From positions 2,108,001 through 2,172,000 of the forward strand of contig NZ_CP025429.1 in assembly GCF_002848345.1 (NCBI RefSeq): DNA of 64,000 bases. Direction: 5' to 3'. A model generated the notes under the pieces. That model had not been told where the DNA came from. It did not search any database and was given only the letters and a program-made list of their open reading frames with translations. Below, piece after piece: positions 53,669-63,247 of the stretch. Made by a program: the position numbers and the translations under genes. Position 1 is the first letter of the stretch. Each line of letters starts with the position of its first letter. This DNA comes from Chromobacterium sp. ATCC 53434 (lineage in GTDB: Bacteria > Pseudomonadota > Gammaproteobacteria > Burkholderiales > Chromobacteriaceae).

Positions 53669-54042
53669 CTCAACTCAAGGCCTCCATAGCCGCGGGCGCG
53701 GAGTTGACGCCGGACACATTCGCGGACTTCATCGTCAGGCTGCGCCACGATGTAGAGGGTGATGGTGTCGATGAGCACTGCACCGCTAACGCGCTGTTTG
53801 TCGTCCAGACGCGACGCATCATCACTGGCATAGACACCGACTACACCGATCAGTGGGTCGTGTGCTGCGAAGACTCGATGTGGTTCAGCCCGAAGGAATA
53901 TTGGGACGGCTGCGACGAGGAAGAGCGCGAGGAGCTGAACCGCCTGGCCAGCGATGGCGAGGAGGCCGACATCCTGTTTCTTGAGCTGGACGAGGACGAC
54001 CAGTGGGAAATCCTGGGTGAGCGCGAGGACCACACACCGTAA
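53665..54042 (+). CDS. Phage-type hypothetical protein
   Basis: This 125-residue acidic protein starts at ATG 53665. Sequence such as AGAELTPDTFADFIVRLRHD, YTDQWVVCCEDSMWFSPKEY and a very acidic C-terminus (LELDEDDQWEILGERED) is typical of small phage early-region genes. No known domain is seen. Part of a chain of overlapping genes. Confidence 0.65.
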   Translation: MTQLKASIAAGAELTPDTFADFIVRLRHDVEGDGVDEHCTANALFVVQTRRIITGIDTDYTDQWVVCCEDSMWFSPKEYWDGCDEEEREELNRLASDGEEADILFLELDEDDQWEILGEREDHTP

Positions 54043-54068
54043 CCGGCTGGGATGACCGGTGGGATTAC

Positions 54069-54248
54069 GTGAACTCTCATCTCACCACGGCGGCAGCCGA
54101 GGCATTCATCAAGCGTAAGCAGCACGACTACAAGCACGGCTTGCGCGTGTACGTCGAATCGCAAAACTACTGCTGGGAGTTCAACGCCATCGTGAAGGCG
54201 CTACTCCGCGGTGAGCTGACGTTCAGGCCGAATGAAGGGGGCGAGTGA
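54069..54248 (+). CDS. Small phage-type hypothetical protein
   Basis: 59 residues from GTG 54069 (no ATG is available in this frame after the stop at 54018), reading NSHLTTAAAEAFIKRKQHDY and ending FRPNEGGE. The stop overlaps the next start (TGATG). Coding is supported by this coupling and by the shared ending FRPNEGG / QPNEGS with neighbours. Confidence 0.5.
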   Translation: MNSHLTTAAAEAFIKRKQHDYKHGLRVYVESQNYCWEFNAIVKALLRGELTFRPNEGGE

Positions 54249-54424
54249 TGCCCGGCGACATCTACAAGCGCCGCAAGGTCGATGTAGACGGCTACCAGTG
54301 CGGCTGCCGCTGGGTGCGCACGGTGGATGGTGACATGCTGGCCCAGTGCCCCATCCACCACGAAGCCACGGTCGCCAGCGTGAAGCGGTTCGACCGCGAG
54401 AGAGCCAAGAAAGGCGGTAGGTGA
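54248..54424 (+). CDS. Small phage-type hypothetical protein with CxC...C..H pattern
   Basis: 58 residues from ATG 54248: MPGDIYKRRKVDVDGYQCGC, then LAQCPIHH. The spacing Cys-x-Cys ... Cys-x-x-His suggests a small metal-binding knuckle. Overlaps both neighbours by one to four bases. Confidence 0.5.
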   Translation: MPGDIYKRRKVDVDGYQCGCRWVRTVDGDMLAQCPIHHEATVASVKRFDRERAKKGGR

Positions 54425-54759
54425 TGGCGGTCTACGTTGATGACATGCGCGCCAGCTACGGCCGCATGGTGATGTGCCACATGCTGGCCGACACCGACGA
54501 CGAGCTGCACGCCATGGCGGATCGTATCGGCGTGGCGCGCCGCTGGCACCAGGCTCCCCCGAAGCACGAGAGCCACTACGATATCTCGCTGGGCAAGCGC
54601 GCGCTGGCGATCCAGCATGGCGCGGTATCGATCACCACCAGGATGTGCGCTGCGATGAACTGCCGCCGGCGCGTCACCGGCGAGCTTGGAAACCATGCGG
54701 AGGCTGAGCTATGGCACCGCGAGTACATCAAGAGGAGGAATGGCCGTGCTGACACCTGA
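54424..54759 (+). CDS. DUF4031 phage protein
   Basis: 111 residues from ATG 54424 (a GTG one codon earlier is possible). MAVYVDDMRASYGRMVMCHM and the later HYDISLGKRALAIQHGAVSI are the DUF4031 signature, a small family common in phage early regions. Function unknown. Confidence 0.85.
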   Translation: MAVYVDDMRASYGRMVMCHMLADTDDELHAMADRIGVARRWHQAPPKHESHYDISLGKRALAIQHGAVSITTRMCAAMNCRRRVTGELGNHAEAELWHREYIKRRNGRADT

Positions 54760-55303
54760 CCAACTCGCCATGCTGCGAGCGGCCGCAAATGGCGTTGGAG
54801 CATCGCCTGAAGCACTGCGGGGCATGATGATGTCCATGCTAGACCACATCGTCGCCCAGTCCGCTGAGCTTGCACACGCCAATAAAGCGCGGCGAGAAGC
54901 ACAGCTCGCCGCCCAATCCGCACGGAACTCTCGCGATAGTGCAATAACGCAGGCCCGCAAAGAGCTAGGTGCGCTCGCCTTCGAGCTTGAGCACCAGTTG
55001 GCCGAGTGGCATAAGCTCAGAGACCCGAACGCGCTGCACATCAATCTGCTGCGTGAACAGCCTGCCAGGCTTTCACATGATCAGCTGCTCCACATCATCG
55101 GTGACAAGGCGAGCGAGTGGAAGCGGGACGCGGCGCGCTGGCGCCACGCAGTGGAATACGGGTTCCCACGCAGCTTCCGGCAGATCCACCCCGCGCAGGG
55201 CCCCCGCGAGTGGCACGTCGGCGAGCACACGCTCGGCGCGCCGACCTACGAAACCCCGGAAGCTGCCATCGACGCCGCAATGGCGCAGCGGGATCCGCCA
55301 TGA
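54740..55303 (+). CDS. Phage-type hypothetical protein with coiled-coil middle
   Basis: 187 residues from ATG 54740; GTG 54746 has better spacing from AGGAGG and may be the true start. A helical middle (QSAELAHANKARREAQLAAQ) is followed by a C-terminal part (DKASEWKRDAARWRHAVEYG, REWHVGEHTLGAPTYETPEA). No known catalytic motif. Confidence 0.6.
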   Translation: MAVLTPDQLAMLRAAANGVGASPEALRGMMMSMLDHIVAQSAELAHANKARREAQLAAQSARNSRDSAITQARKELGALAFELEHQLAEWHKLRDPNALHINLLREQPARLSHDQLLHIIGDKASEWKRDAARWRHAVEYGFPRSFRQIHPAQGPREWHVGEHTLGAPTYETPEAAIDAAMAQRDPP

Positions 55304-55328
55304 ACGCGCAATCCACGCCAATCCACAC

Positions 55329-55350
55329 AGGCCGCCAATGAGCGGCCTTC
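55329..55350 (+). terminator. Hairpin between phage-type genes
   Basis: GGCCGC-CAATGA-GCGGCC followed by TTCATATTTT, 25 bases before the next gene. Confidence 0.55.
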
Positions 55351-55367
55351 ATATTTTGGAGAACCAC

Positions 55368-56000
55368 ATGCAACTAATCGGCCTCGCCGGCCCGAAGAAA
55401 TCCGGCAAAGACACCATTGCCGACCATCTGGTCGCCAATCACGGCTTCGTGAAGATCGGCTTCGCGGACAAAATACGGGAGGAGCTGCGCGCGGCCTACC
55501 CTGGCTTGGAAGCGGGTTCATTCGAAAATCAAGCATTCAAAGACGTCAATGACATTTCTCTTGCTCTTGAGCATTGCGAGAACTTGGGCTTCATAGACTG
55601 GTTGAGGCATAGACGCGTAGTAGAGATATACGCCGAGCTGAGCGAGTCCCGCTCGCCTCGCTGGCTCCAGCAGCAATGGGGCGACTACCGGCGCGCGACC
55701 GCCGGCTGGGATTATTTCATCTGCGATGTTCGCGAACGGATTGAGGCGTCAACGACGCCGGTTGTCGTGTCTGGCCTGCGCTATGCTGCCAGCGCGCCGA
55801 TCCCGACCGCCGAGGCCGGCCTGATCCGGCAGCTGGGTGGCTGGGTTTGGCACATCGACAGACCGGCCTATCAGGCATCGGCCGAGCACACGACCGAAAT
55901 CGCCCTGCCGCGCCACTCGCGCGACCTCACCATCGATAATGACGGCGACGTCAAGACCCTGCTCGACGTGGTCGACCTGACAGTCGGGGCGCTTGCATGA
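55368..56000 (+). CDS. Phage deoxynucleoside monophosphate kinase (T4 gp1-like)
   Basis: ATG 55368 has TTGGAGAA upstream; the product is 210 residues. P-loop GPKKSGKDTIADHL at the N-terminus, then FVKIGFADKIREELRAAYPG, and the substrate-binding region LQQQWGDYRRATAGWDYFIC with VVVSGLRYAASA. Such kinases convert dNMPs to dNDPs for phage replication. It marks this part of the island as prophage-derived. Confidence 0.82.
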   Translation: MQLIGLAGPKKSGKDTIADHLVANHGFVKIGFADKIREELRAAYPGLEAGSFENQAFKDVNDISLALEHCENLGFIDWLRHRRVVEIYAELSESRSPRWLQQQWGDYRRATAGWDYFICDVRERIEASTTPVVVSGLRYAASAPIPTAEAGLIRQLGGWVWHIDRPAYQASAEHTTEIALPRHSRDLTIDNDGDVKTLLDVVDLTVGALA

Positions 56001-56179
56001 AGCAGAACTCCCCTTCCACGAAACGGCCGCCCTCGCTGGCGGCCTTGTTGTTTCCGCAAACTGTGCCGAAGAGCATGCGTGCCCTCCCCTCTACGCTCCA
56101 CCCGGAGAGGCACAACGCCGGCCAGTCGTTCAGTCCCACGCACTGGCCCCGCCGGCACTCCACACACGAAATGATCTGA
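55997..56179 (+). CDS. Possible small phage-type gene
   Basis: 60 residues from ATG 55997, overlapping the kinase stop (ATGA). The sequence is Pro/Ser/Arg-rich and a strong hairpin GGCCGCC-CTCGCT-GGCGGCC lies inside it at about 56026-56045, so the region may be just a terminator. Weak case. Confidence 0.25.
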   Translation: MKQNSPSTKRPPSLAALLFPQTVPKSMRALPSTLHPERHNAGQSFSPTHWPRRHSTHEMI

Positions 56180-56189
56180 AAGGTGAAAA

Positions 56190-56384
56190 ATGGCTGAGTT
56201 AATTTCCATTAAGACTATCGCCGAACGCACCCAACTGTCGGCATCCTACATAAGAAAGCTTGTAAAGAAAGGCAACTTTCCAAAACCCATATACATAGGT
56301 AATTCGACAAGATGGCCTGTCAAAGAGGTAGACCGCTGGATTGAGTGTGTGACAAGTGGTGTAGAATGGACAAATGCTGCTTAA
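56190..56384 (+). CDS. AlpA-family regulator / excisionase
   Basis: This 64-residue protein has the MerR-like winged helix of AlpA: ISIKTIAERTQLSASYIRKL, KKGNFPKPIYIGNSTRWPVK and the final EVDRWIE. Such proteins turn on or assist excision of P4-type integrative elements. It is AT-rich and sits at the island's right end next to attR. Confidence 0.85.
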   Translation: MAELISIKTIAERTQLSASYIRKLVKKGNFPKPIYIGNSTRWPVKEVDRWIECVTSGVEWTNAA

Positions 56385-56492
56385 CAGCGATCAGTGCAGG
56401 CTAGTGGATTGTTGGAAGATTGTTGGAACATTCGAAAGAACCACCAGCCTGAACGATGCAAACGATTGAAAATAATAGGTTATTTGAATCAC

Positions 56493-57290
56493 ATGGCAAT
56501 CCAACTGAAAGACGCGCAAGACATCGAAAAAATGCGCATCGCCGGCCGGCTGGCCTCCGAAGTCCTGGACTTCATCACGCCCCACATCAAGCCGGGCGTC
56601 ACCACCGAGGCCATCGACAAGCTGTGCCACGACTATATGGTCAATGTGCAGGGCACGATACCGGCGCCGCTGAACTACGCGCCGGACGGCCATGTGCCCT
56701 ATCCGAAGTCGGTCTGCACCTCGGTCAACCATGTGATCTGCCATGGCATTCCCAACGACAAGCCGCTGAAGAACGGCGACATCGTCAATCTAGACATCAC
56801 CGTGATCAAGGACGGCTACCACGGCGATACCAGCCGCATGTTCTACGTCGGCGATGTCAATCCGCACGCGCGGCGCCTGTGCAAGATCACCTATGAAGCG
56901 ATGTGGAAGGGCATAGAGAAAGTGAAGCCCGGCGCCACGCTCGGCGACATCGGCTACGCGGTCCAGAGCTTCGCCGAGGCTGCCGGCTACAGCGTGGTGC
57001 AGGAATTCTGCGGCCACGGCATCGGCAAGAAATTCCACGAGGAACCGCAGATCCTGCATTACGGTCGTCCCGGCACCGGGCTGGAAATCCAGGCCGGCAT
57101 GATCTTCACCATCGAACCGATGATCAATCAGGGCAAGCGCCATCTGCGCATGCTGGCCGACGGCTGGACCGTGGTCACCAAGGACCGCAGCCTGTCCGCG
57201 CAGTGGGAACATACCGTGCTGGTCACCGAGACCGGCTACGAGATCCTGACCCAGTCGGCCGGCACGCCGGAGAAGCCCAGCTTCAAGTAA
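56493..57290 (+). CDS. map: Methionine aminopeptidase, type I
   Basis: From ATG 56493 the product is 265 residues. The metal-binding residues are visible: two Asp in VNLDITVIKDGYHGDTSRMF, His in CGHGIGKKFHEEP, Glu in FTIEPMIN and Glu in QWEHTVLVTE. It removes the initiator Met from new proteins and is essential. The first codons lie on the right edge of the island (ATCCAACTGAAA repeat), so integration replaced the original start and promoter (left at 43291) with island-derived ones. Upstream sequence has only a weak ribosome-binding site (TAGGTT). Confidence 0.95.
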   Translation: MAIQLKDAQDIEKMRIAGRLASEVLDFITPHIKPGVTTEAIDKLCHDYMVNVQGTIPAPLNYAPDGHVPYPKSVCTSVNHVICHGIPNDKPLKNGDIVNLDITVIKDGYHGDTSRMFYVGDVNPHARRLCKITYEAMWKGIEKVKPGATLGDIGYAVQSFAEAAGYSVVQEFCGHGIGKKFHEEPQILHYGRPGTGLEIQAGMIFTIEPMINQGKRHLRMLADGWTVVTKDRSLSAQWEHTVLVTETGYEILTQSAGTPEKPSFK

Positions 57291-57475
57291 ACCGGCCATA
57301 GCCATACCATGCCCCGCCCGGCCCGCCGCGCGGGGCTTTTCACATTTGGCGGCGCAATGAATTGTTGCCAAATGTTGCATTCTTTAAATAGCTCTTGTGC
57401 GTGCAAGCGGTTGTTTCTAAACTGAAACCGAGTTATTGCCCCGCCAGGGGCGAAGAATCCAGCGGGAGAAACATC

Positions 57476-58333
57476 ATGGCGCTGACCGTCAATAGCAATC
57501 TGGCTTCGCTGTCCGGCCAATATCAGCTGAACAAGACCCAGCAAGCCACCAAGCAGGTCCTGGCCCAACTGGCCTCCGGTTCCAAGCTGAACAGCGCGGC
57601 CGACAACGCCGCCAATCTGGCCATCGCCCAGCAGCTGCAAGCGCAGATCAACGGCAACAACCAGGCGATCAACAACGCCAGCGACGGCATCTCGATGGTG
57701 CAAACCGCCGATTCCGCGCTCGGCCAGCTGCAAAGCAACACCCAGCAGATCCAGACGCTGGCGATCCAGGCCGGCGACGGCGCGCTCAGCGGCAGCAACC
57801 GCCAGGCGCTGCAGCAACAGGTGGACCAGCTGACCCAGGCCAACTCGCAAATCGTGCAGAGCACCCAATTCAACGGCACGCAGCTGCTGAACAACGGCAA
57901 CGCCTCCACCTTCCAGGTCGGCCCCAACGGCACCGCGTCCAATCAGGTGACGGTGCCCGGCATCGATCTGACCGGCGCGCCGGCATCCGGCGGGCTGAAC
58001 GGCTACAACGCCAACCTGGCGGCCACCAACACCATAGACGTCACCACCCAGGCCAATGCGCTGGCGGCGCAGCAAAGCACGCAGAGCGACCTCAGCACCA
58101 TAGGCTCGCAGCGCACGACGCTGGGCGCGGTCAGCAACAGCTTCGATTCGGTGATAAACAATCTGCAGTCGAGCAATATCAGCACCCAGGCGGCCAACAG
58201 CCGCATCAGCGACACCGACTTCGCCGCCGCCAGCGCCCAGCTGGCGTCGCAGCAGATCCAGGGACGAGCCGCCGCGCTGACCCAGGCGCAGGCCAATATC
58301 GCGCCTCAGGCCGCCTTGTCGCTGCTGGGTTGA
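57476..58333 (+). CDS. fliC: Flagellin, short form
   Basis: From ATG 57476 (GGGAGAAA upstream) the product is 285 residues. The N-terminus (ALTVNSNLASLSGQYQLNKT, ASGSKLNSAADNAANLAIAQ) and C-terminus (ISDTDFAAASAQLASQQIQG) form the D0/D1 domains of flagellin. The middle is short, so only a small surface domain is present. Polymerises into the flagellar filament after export. I looked for but could not find a convincing sigma-28 or sigma-54 promoter. No other flagellar genes are adjacent. Confidence 0.93.
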   Translation: MALTVNSNLASLSGQYQLNKTQQATKQVLAQLASGSKLNSAADNAANLAIAQQLQAQINGNNQAINNASDGISMVQTADSALGQLQSNTQQIQTLAIQAGDGALSGSNRQALQQQVDQLTQANSQIVQSTQFNGTQLLNNGNASTFQVGPNGTASNQVTVPGIDLTGAPASGGLNGYNANLAATNTIDVTTQANALAAQQSTQSDLSTIGSQRTTLGAVSNSFDSVINNLQSSNISTQAANSRISDTDFAAASAQLASQQIQGRAAALTQAQANIAPQAALSLLG

Positions 58334-58487
58334 GCAATTTTATTTGAAAGTTCCAACAAGAATTAAAAAATAATTTCAATTACAGGCTTGTTTCAAGCGC
58401 AAGCCATCCCTTATGATCGGCATATGAATCCATTTGATCAACGGGCACCCGTCGTGGTGCCCTTTGTCCATCTGTAAGGAGTTCCCT

Positions 58488-58889
58488 ATGCCCGCCACGC
58501 CGGCCATCACCCTATCCTCGCTCGACTACGAACGCCTGACGGCCCTGCTGGAGACCTGCGCCCACGACCACCCGGTGGCGGGCCGGCTGGAGGCGGAGCT
58601 GGACCGGGCCGAAGTCGTCGAGCCACAAACGATGCCGGCAGGCGTGGTGACGATGAACAGCGCCGCGCGCATCCTGCTGGACGGCGACGAGAAACTGCTG
58701 ACCCTGGTCTATCCGCGCGACGCGGACAGCGAACAGGGGCGGATTTCGGTGCTGGCGCCGATAGGCGCCGCGCTGCTGGGCCTGTCCGCCGGCCAGAGCA
58801 TTCAATGGCCGACGCCGTCCGGCAGCGCCGAGCTGACGGTGCTGGAAATCGTCTATCAGCCGGAAGCCGCCGGCGAATTCCACCGCTAG
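58488..58889 (+). CDS. rnk: Nucleoside diphosphate kinase regulator (Rnk)
   Basis: From ATG 58488 (AAGGAGTTCCC upstream) the product is 133 residues: a helical N-terminal part (SLDYERLTALLETC) and the GreA/GreB-type C-terminal domain (LTLVYPRDADSEQGRISVLA, then PIGAALLGLSAGQSIQW). Rnk binds RNA polymerase and affects nucleotide pools and alginate-type functions in relatives. Confidence 0.88.
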   Translation: MPATPAITLSSLDYERLTALLETCAHDHPVAGRLEAELDRAEVVEPQTMPAGVVTMNSAARILLDGDEKLLTLVYPRDADSEQGRISVLAPIGAALLGLSAGQSIQWPTPSGSAELTVLEIVYQPEAAGEFHR

Positions 58890-58901
58890 CCCTTCGCCCC
58901 G

Positions 58902-60002
58902 CTACTCGTCGGCGTAGCGCAGCGCGATGGCGTGGAAGTCGTCGGCGAGCCGCAAGAAGACCGTGACGATTTCCGGATCGAAATGGCTGCCGCTGCCGAC
59001 CCGGATCATTTCCACCGCCGCCTCGTGCGGCAGCGGCGGCTTGTAGACGCGGCGCGAAATCAGCGCGTCGTAGACGTCGGCCACCGCCATCAGCCGGGCC
59101 GACAGCGGAATCGCCTCGCCGGCCAGGCCCGCCGGGTAGCCGCTGCCGTCCCACTTCTCCTGGTGGCAATGCGCGATTTCGCGCGCCAGCCGCAGGAAGT
59201 TGCTGGGCGCGTCCAGCATCCTCTCCGCCGCCGCGATGGTGTCCCGGCCCAGCAGCGTGTGCGTCTTCATGATATCGAACTCCTGCGGCGTCAGCGGGCC
59301 GGGCTTCAGCAGGATGTGGTCCGGGATGCCGACCTTGCCGATGTCGTGCAGCGGCGCCGACTTGTACAGCAGCGCGATGGTCTCGTCGTCCAGCTGCTCC
59401 CGATAGGCCGGATGCTGGCGCAACTCGACGGCCAGCGCGCGCACATAGTTCTGCGTGCGGCGCAGATGATTGCCGGTCTCGTGGTCCCGGGTCTCGGCCA
59501 GCGAAGCCAGCATCATGATGGTGACATCCTGTATCACTTGCACTTCGCGGGTGCGGCGCTCCACCTCGCGCTGCAGGAAAAGCGCCTTGTCCTCCAGAAA
59601 ATCGGCCGCCGCCTTCAGGCGAAGATGGGTTCTGACCCGCGCCTGCAGTATCGGCGGAGAGATCGGCTTGATGATGTAGTCGACGGCGCCGGCGTCGAAG
59701 CCGGCCTGCTCGTCCTCGTGCTCGCCCATCGCGGTCAGGAAGATCACCGGGATGCCGGCGGTTCGCGGATCGTCCCGCAAGCGGCGGCAGACCTCCAGCC
59801 CGCCGATGCCCGGCATCATCACGTCCAGCAACACCAGATCGGGCAGCGCCTCGCCGGCGGCGATCTGCAGCGCCCGCTCTCCTCCGTTGGCGATCAAGGT
59901 GCGGTAGCGGTCCTTCAGCAACGCGTACAGCTGGGTCAGACTCTCCGGCGTATCGTCGACGATCAGGATGACTTGCTTGCTCGAATCGGACACATCGCTC
60001 AT
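58902..60002 (-). CDS. Response regulator with HD-GYP c-di-GMP phosphodiesterase domain
   Basis: This 366-residue protein has a receiver domain ([20 protein letters not shown]; acceptor Asp in [13 protein letters not shown]; Lys in IIKPISPP), a helical linker and an HD-GYP domain ([42 protein letters not shown]). It is RpfG-like and should degrade cyclic di-GMP when phosphorylated. It overlaps the hybrid kinase gene upstream by 4 bases, so the kinase is its likely partner. Confidence 0.94.
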   Translation of the reverse strand: MSDVSDSSKQVILIVDDTPESLTQLYALLKDRYRTLIANGGERALQIAAGEALPDLVLLDVMMPGIGGLEVCRRLRDDPRTAGIPVIFLTAMGEHEDEQAGFDAGAVDYIIKPISPPILQARVRTHLRLKAAADFLEDKALFLQREVERRTREVQVIQDVTIMMLASLAETRDHETGNHLRRTQNYVRALAVELRQHPAYREQLDDETIALLYKSAPLHDIGKVGIPDHILLKPGPLTPQEFDIMKTHTLLGRDTIAAAERMLDAPSNFLRLAREIAHCHQEKWDGSGYPAGLAGEAIPLSARLMAVADVYDALISRRVYKPPLPHEAAVEMIRVGSGSHFDPEIVTVFLRLADDFHAIALRYADE

Positions 60003-63000
60003 GGCTCTCGCTCCGGAAAACTCAGGCCGCCGGCGGTCATCGCCGCGCGCAGCTCGGCCAGCGCCGCGGCGAAGTCGAAGCGCGCCAGCGCCTGCTCGAA
60101 CGCCTCGCCGCCGCCGGGAAAGGCGGCCCGCACCTCGGTCGCGTGCGCGAGAAAATAGCCCAGCGCCTCGCCATCGCTGGCGGCCAGCAAGGAGGCCAGC
60201 CGCGACAGTAAGGCGGCGCCTTGCGGCTCGCCGCTGTCGGCGGCCGGCGCCGTCCGCTCCAGCGCCGACTGCAGACGCTCCACCATCGCCGACAGATCGC
60301 GTCGCAGCGACTGCAGCAGCGGATCGCAGTCGGCGCGGCGCTTGATCGCCTGCTCCAGCCGCAGCGCGGCCTCCTGCAACTCGGCCAGCCCCAGTCCGCC
60401 GGCGGCGCCTTTCAGCGTATGGGCGATACGCGCCGCGGTTTCGCGGTCGTCGGCCGCCAACGCCGCCTCTGCCCGTTCCACCGCGTTCGACTCGCTATCG
60501 ATGAACTGCCGCAACAGATACAGATACAGCTCGCGGTTGCCGGCCACCCGCCGCAAGCCGGCGGTCTGATCCAAGCCCTGGACCGCCGGCAGCACCAGCG
60601 ACTCCCAGCCCTGCCGCTCCGCGGTGGCGCCGGCGATGCGCACCCAGCGCGCCAGCGTGTCGTACAGCACGTGCGGATCGACCGGTTTGGCGACATGGTC
60701 GACCATGCCCGCCGCCAGGCAGCTCTCGCGCTCCTCGGCCAGCGCGTCGGCCGTCATCGCGATGACCGGCAGTTCGGCGAAGCGCGGATCGGCCTTCAAT
60801 TGCCGCGTCGCCTCCAGACCGTCCAGCACCGGCATCTGCACATCCATCAGCACCGCGTCGAAACCCTTGGGCCCGTGGGCGCGCAACTTGTCCAACGCGG
60901 CCTGGCCATTGCCGACCACGGTGACGGTGGCGCCGGCGCTCTCCAGCAGTTCGACCGCGATCTGCTGGTTGATCAGATTGTCTTCGACCAACAGCAGATG
61001 GACGCCGTCCAGGTCCACGCCGGGCTCCGCCGCGTCCGCCAGCGCTTCGCTGGCCGAAACCGGGCCGAACACCTCCAGCACCACGTTCAGCAGGGCGCTC
61101 TGGCTGACCGGCTTGACCAGAAAGGCGTCGCAACCGGCGGCCCTGGCCTCGGCCCGGACGTCTTCGCGGCCGAAAGCCGTCACCAGCACGATGCGCGCGC
61201 TGCGGCTGATCTCCCGGATCCGGCGCACGGTCTCGATGCCGTTCATGCCCGGCATCATCCAGTCGACGAAGGCCGCGTCGAACGGCTGGACCAGATTGGC
61301 TTGCCGCATCAACGGAACCGCCTCGCTGCCCTGGCCGCAGGCGGTCACCGCGAAGTCCAGCGTCCGCAGCTGCTCCGACAGCACGTCGCGCGCGGCGTCG
61401 TTGTCGTCGACCACCAGGATGCGCAGGCCCTTGGCCTCCTTTGGCAGCGATTTGCGGCGCGGATCGACGGCGTCTGTGACGCCCAGCCAGCAGTTGAAGA
61501 TGAAGGAGCTGCCCCAGCCCGGCGCCGACTCCACCTGCACCGTCCCGCCCATCAGCTCCACCAGCCGGCGGGCGATGCTGAGACCCAGCCCGGTGCCGCC
61601 GAAGCGGCGCGTGGTGGAGCCGTCGGCCTGGCTGAAGGCCTGGAACAGCTTGGCGACCTGCTCCTCGCTCATGCCTATGCCGGTATCGTGCACGCAGAAG
61701 CGCAGCTGGGCCTTGTCGCCGATGCGGTCATCGACGCCGATGATGATGGCGACCTGCCCCTTATCGGTGAACTTGATCGCGTTGCTGACCAGATTGGTCA
61801 GCACCTGGCCCAGTCTCAAGGCGTCGCCGACCAGGCCCTGCGGCACATCCCGCTCCATCTCGAACAGCAGCTCCAGCCCCTTGTCGGCGGCGCCCTGCGC
61901 CACCAGCGCCGACACGCCGTCCAGCACGTCGTCCAGCCAGAACGGCCTCGCCTCCAGCTCCAGCCTGCCGGCCTCCACCTTGGAAAAATCCAGGATGTCG
62001 TTGATGATGCCCAGCAGCGAGGTGCCGGCGTTGTGGATCTTGCCGATGTAGTTGCGTTGCTGATCGCTCAGATCGGTCTTCAGCGCCAGATAGGACATGC
62101 CGATGATGGCGTTCATCGGCGTGCGGATCTCATGGCTCATATTGGCCAAAAACATCGACTTGGCCTGAGTGGCGCCCTCCGCCGCCACCTTGGCGGCGTG
62201 CAGTTCGACGGAGGCGGCCGCCAGCTGCGCGTACAGCTTGCCGTTCTCCAACAACAGTACCGCCAGCACCAGGCTGGCCGACAGCAGGCCGTAGACGCGG
62301 CCGGCGTAGAAACCCAGGTCGAAACGGCCGGCGTTGAAAACGACGGACAGCGCGATATCGAATACCCAGCTACTCATCACCACCATCAGCCACAAATCCA
62401 GCAGGCTGCGCGGCTGGCGCAGTCCCACCGCCGCCAGCGCCAGCAGGCACAAGCCCCAGACGCAGGTGACCACGCCCCACATCAGCGGCGAGTAGCGGCT
62501 GCCCTGCATGATGACCGGCAACAGATCGTGGCCGCGGGTGGCCAGCACGCCCAGCCCGACGACCAGCAGCGCCGACAGCAGCACCGACAAGGCGATGGCG
62601 CGGCCGGTGCGGCCGCCGGAGGCGTCGCCGTTCAGCTGGCTGTAGACGATCACCAGCAGCGGAAAGCCGCTGTGCCACAGCATGTACAGCCAGGCGGTGG
62701 TCTGGGAGCCGGAGCCGAACAGGCCGTGCTCGGCGAACAGGCCGGGGAAGCTCAAGGCGTGCAGCATCGCCATCAAGGCGGTGAACAGATAGGCCGTCGC
62801 CAGCACTTGCAACGCGCGCAGCCGCAGTATCGCGAACTGGCCGAACAGCAATACGGCGGTGACCAGATCGTTGACCGCCAGCGCCGACTGGTACAAGGGG
62901 ATGAAGGCCCATATCTTGGCCAGCTGGATCTTGGCGAACGGCAGCACCGCCAGGAAGACCAGCGCCGAGACGACGACGACGCCCAGCGCGAGACGACTTT

Positions 63001-63070
63001 GCCCCCGGGTGGGCGGCAAGGTCGACAGGAAGGCGGAGCCCGGACTGGTCTCGGAACCGGATGGCTGCAT
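59999..63070 (-). CDS. Hybrid sensor histidine kinase (MASE-HK-REC-REC-Hpt)
   Basis: This 1023-residue protein has an N-terminal ~290-residue membrane sensor with about eight helices (MASE4-like), HisKA with the phospho-acceptor His in [14 protein letters not shown], an HATPase_c domain ([20 protein letters not shown]), two receiver domains (Asp in [11 protein letters not shown] and in [14 protein letters not shown]) and a C-terminal Hpt domain ([16 protein letters not shown]). An internal phosphorelay would end at the HD-GYP regulator encoded next, linking a membrane-sensed signal to c-di-GMP level. Confidence 0.94.
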   Translation of the reverse strand: MQPSGSETSPGSAFLSTLPPTRGQSRLALGVVVVSALVFLAVLPFAKIQLAKIWAFIPLYQSALAVNDLVTAVLLFGQFAILRLRALQVLATAYLFTALMAMLHALSFPGLFAEHGLFGSGSQTTAWLYMLWHSGFPLLVIVYSQLNGDASGGRTGRAIALSVLLSALLVVGLGVLATRGHDLLPVIMQGSRYSPLMWGVVTCVWGLCLLALAAVGLRQPRSLLDLWLMVVMSSWVFDIALSVVFNAGRFDLGFYAGRVYGLLSASLVLAVLLLENGKLYAQLAAASVELHAAKVAAEGATQAKSMFLANMSHEIRTPMNAIIGMSYLALKTDLSDQQRNYIGKIHNAGTSLLGIINDILDFSKVEAGRLELEARPFWLDDVLDGVSALVAQGAADKGLELLFEMERDVPQGLVGDALRLGQVLTNLVSNAIKFTDKGQVAIIIGVDDRIGDKAQLRFCVHDTGIGMSEEQVAKLFQAFSQADGSTTRRFGGTGLGLSIARRLVELMGGTVQVESAPGWGSSFIFNCWLGVTDAVDPRRKSLPKEAKGLRILVVDDNDAARDVLSEQLRTLDFAVTACGQGSEAVPLMRQANLVQPFDAAFVDWMMPGMNGIETVRRIREISRSARIVLVTAFGREDVRAEARAAGCDAFLVKPVSQSALLNVVLEVFGPVSASEALADAAEPGVDLDGVHLLLVEDNLINQQIAVELLESAGATVTVVGNGQAALDKLRAHGPKGFDAVLMDVQMPVLDGLEATRQLKADPRFAELPVIAMTADALAEERESCLAAGMVDHVAKPVDPHVLYDTLARWVRIAGATAERQGWESLVLPAVQGLDQTAGLRRVAGNRELYLYLLRQFIDSESNAVERAEAALAADDRETAARIAHTLKGAAGGLGLAELQEAALRLEQAIKRRADCDPLLQSLRRDLSAMVERLQSALERTAPAADSGEPQGAALLSRLASLLAASDGEALGYFLAHATEVRAAFPGGGEAFEQALARFDFAAALAELRAAMTAGGLSFPEREP

Positions 63071-63247
63071 CGGCGTCGCTCTTTGCTGGGGTGGGAAGTT
63101 CGCGCTGCTGCTGGGAAGCGGCCCACTATCGTGAACACGTTCCTATACAGCATAGCCATCAGGCCACCCGGCCGCAGCACTGATCGGCGCGCCCCGGAAC
63201 GGAAACGGGCGCCAATCGGCGCCCGCGTCGAATGCGAAAACGTCCGG

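Larger units (their letters stand above)
43297..56510. mobile_element. 13.2-kb genomic island integrated in the 5' end of map
   Basis: Bounded by the direct repeat ATCCAACTGAAA (43297-43308 and 56499-56510) with a tyrosine integrase just inside the left end and an AlpA-type regulator just inside the right end. TGTTGGAA motifs cluster only near the two ends (43436, inverted at 43461, 56410, 56421), a pattern of integrase arm sites. Contents: ParA pair, S10 peptidase, IS elements, a CTA-like toxin gene and decayed phage early genes. The right end supplies a new start for map. Confidence 0.75.

Noticed and set aside
57300..57475. A sigma-28 or sigma-54 promoter for the flagellin gene
   Set aside because: TAAA- and TGGC-like pieces are present but the spacing to a matching second element is wrong.
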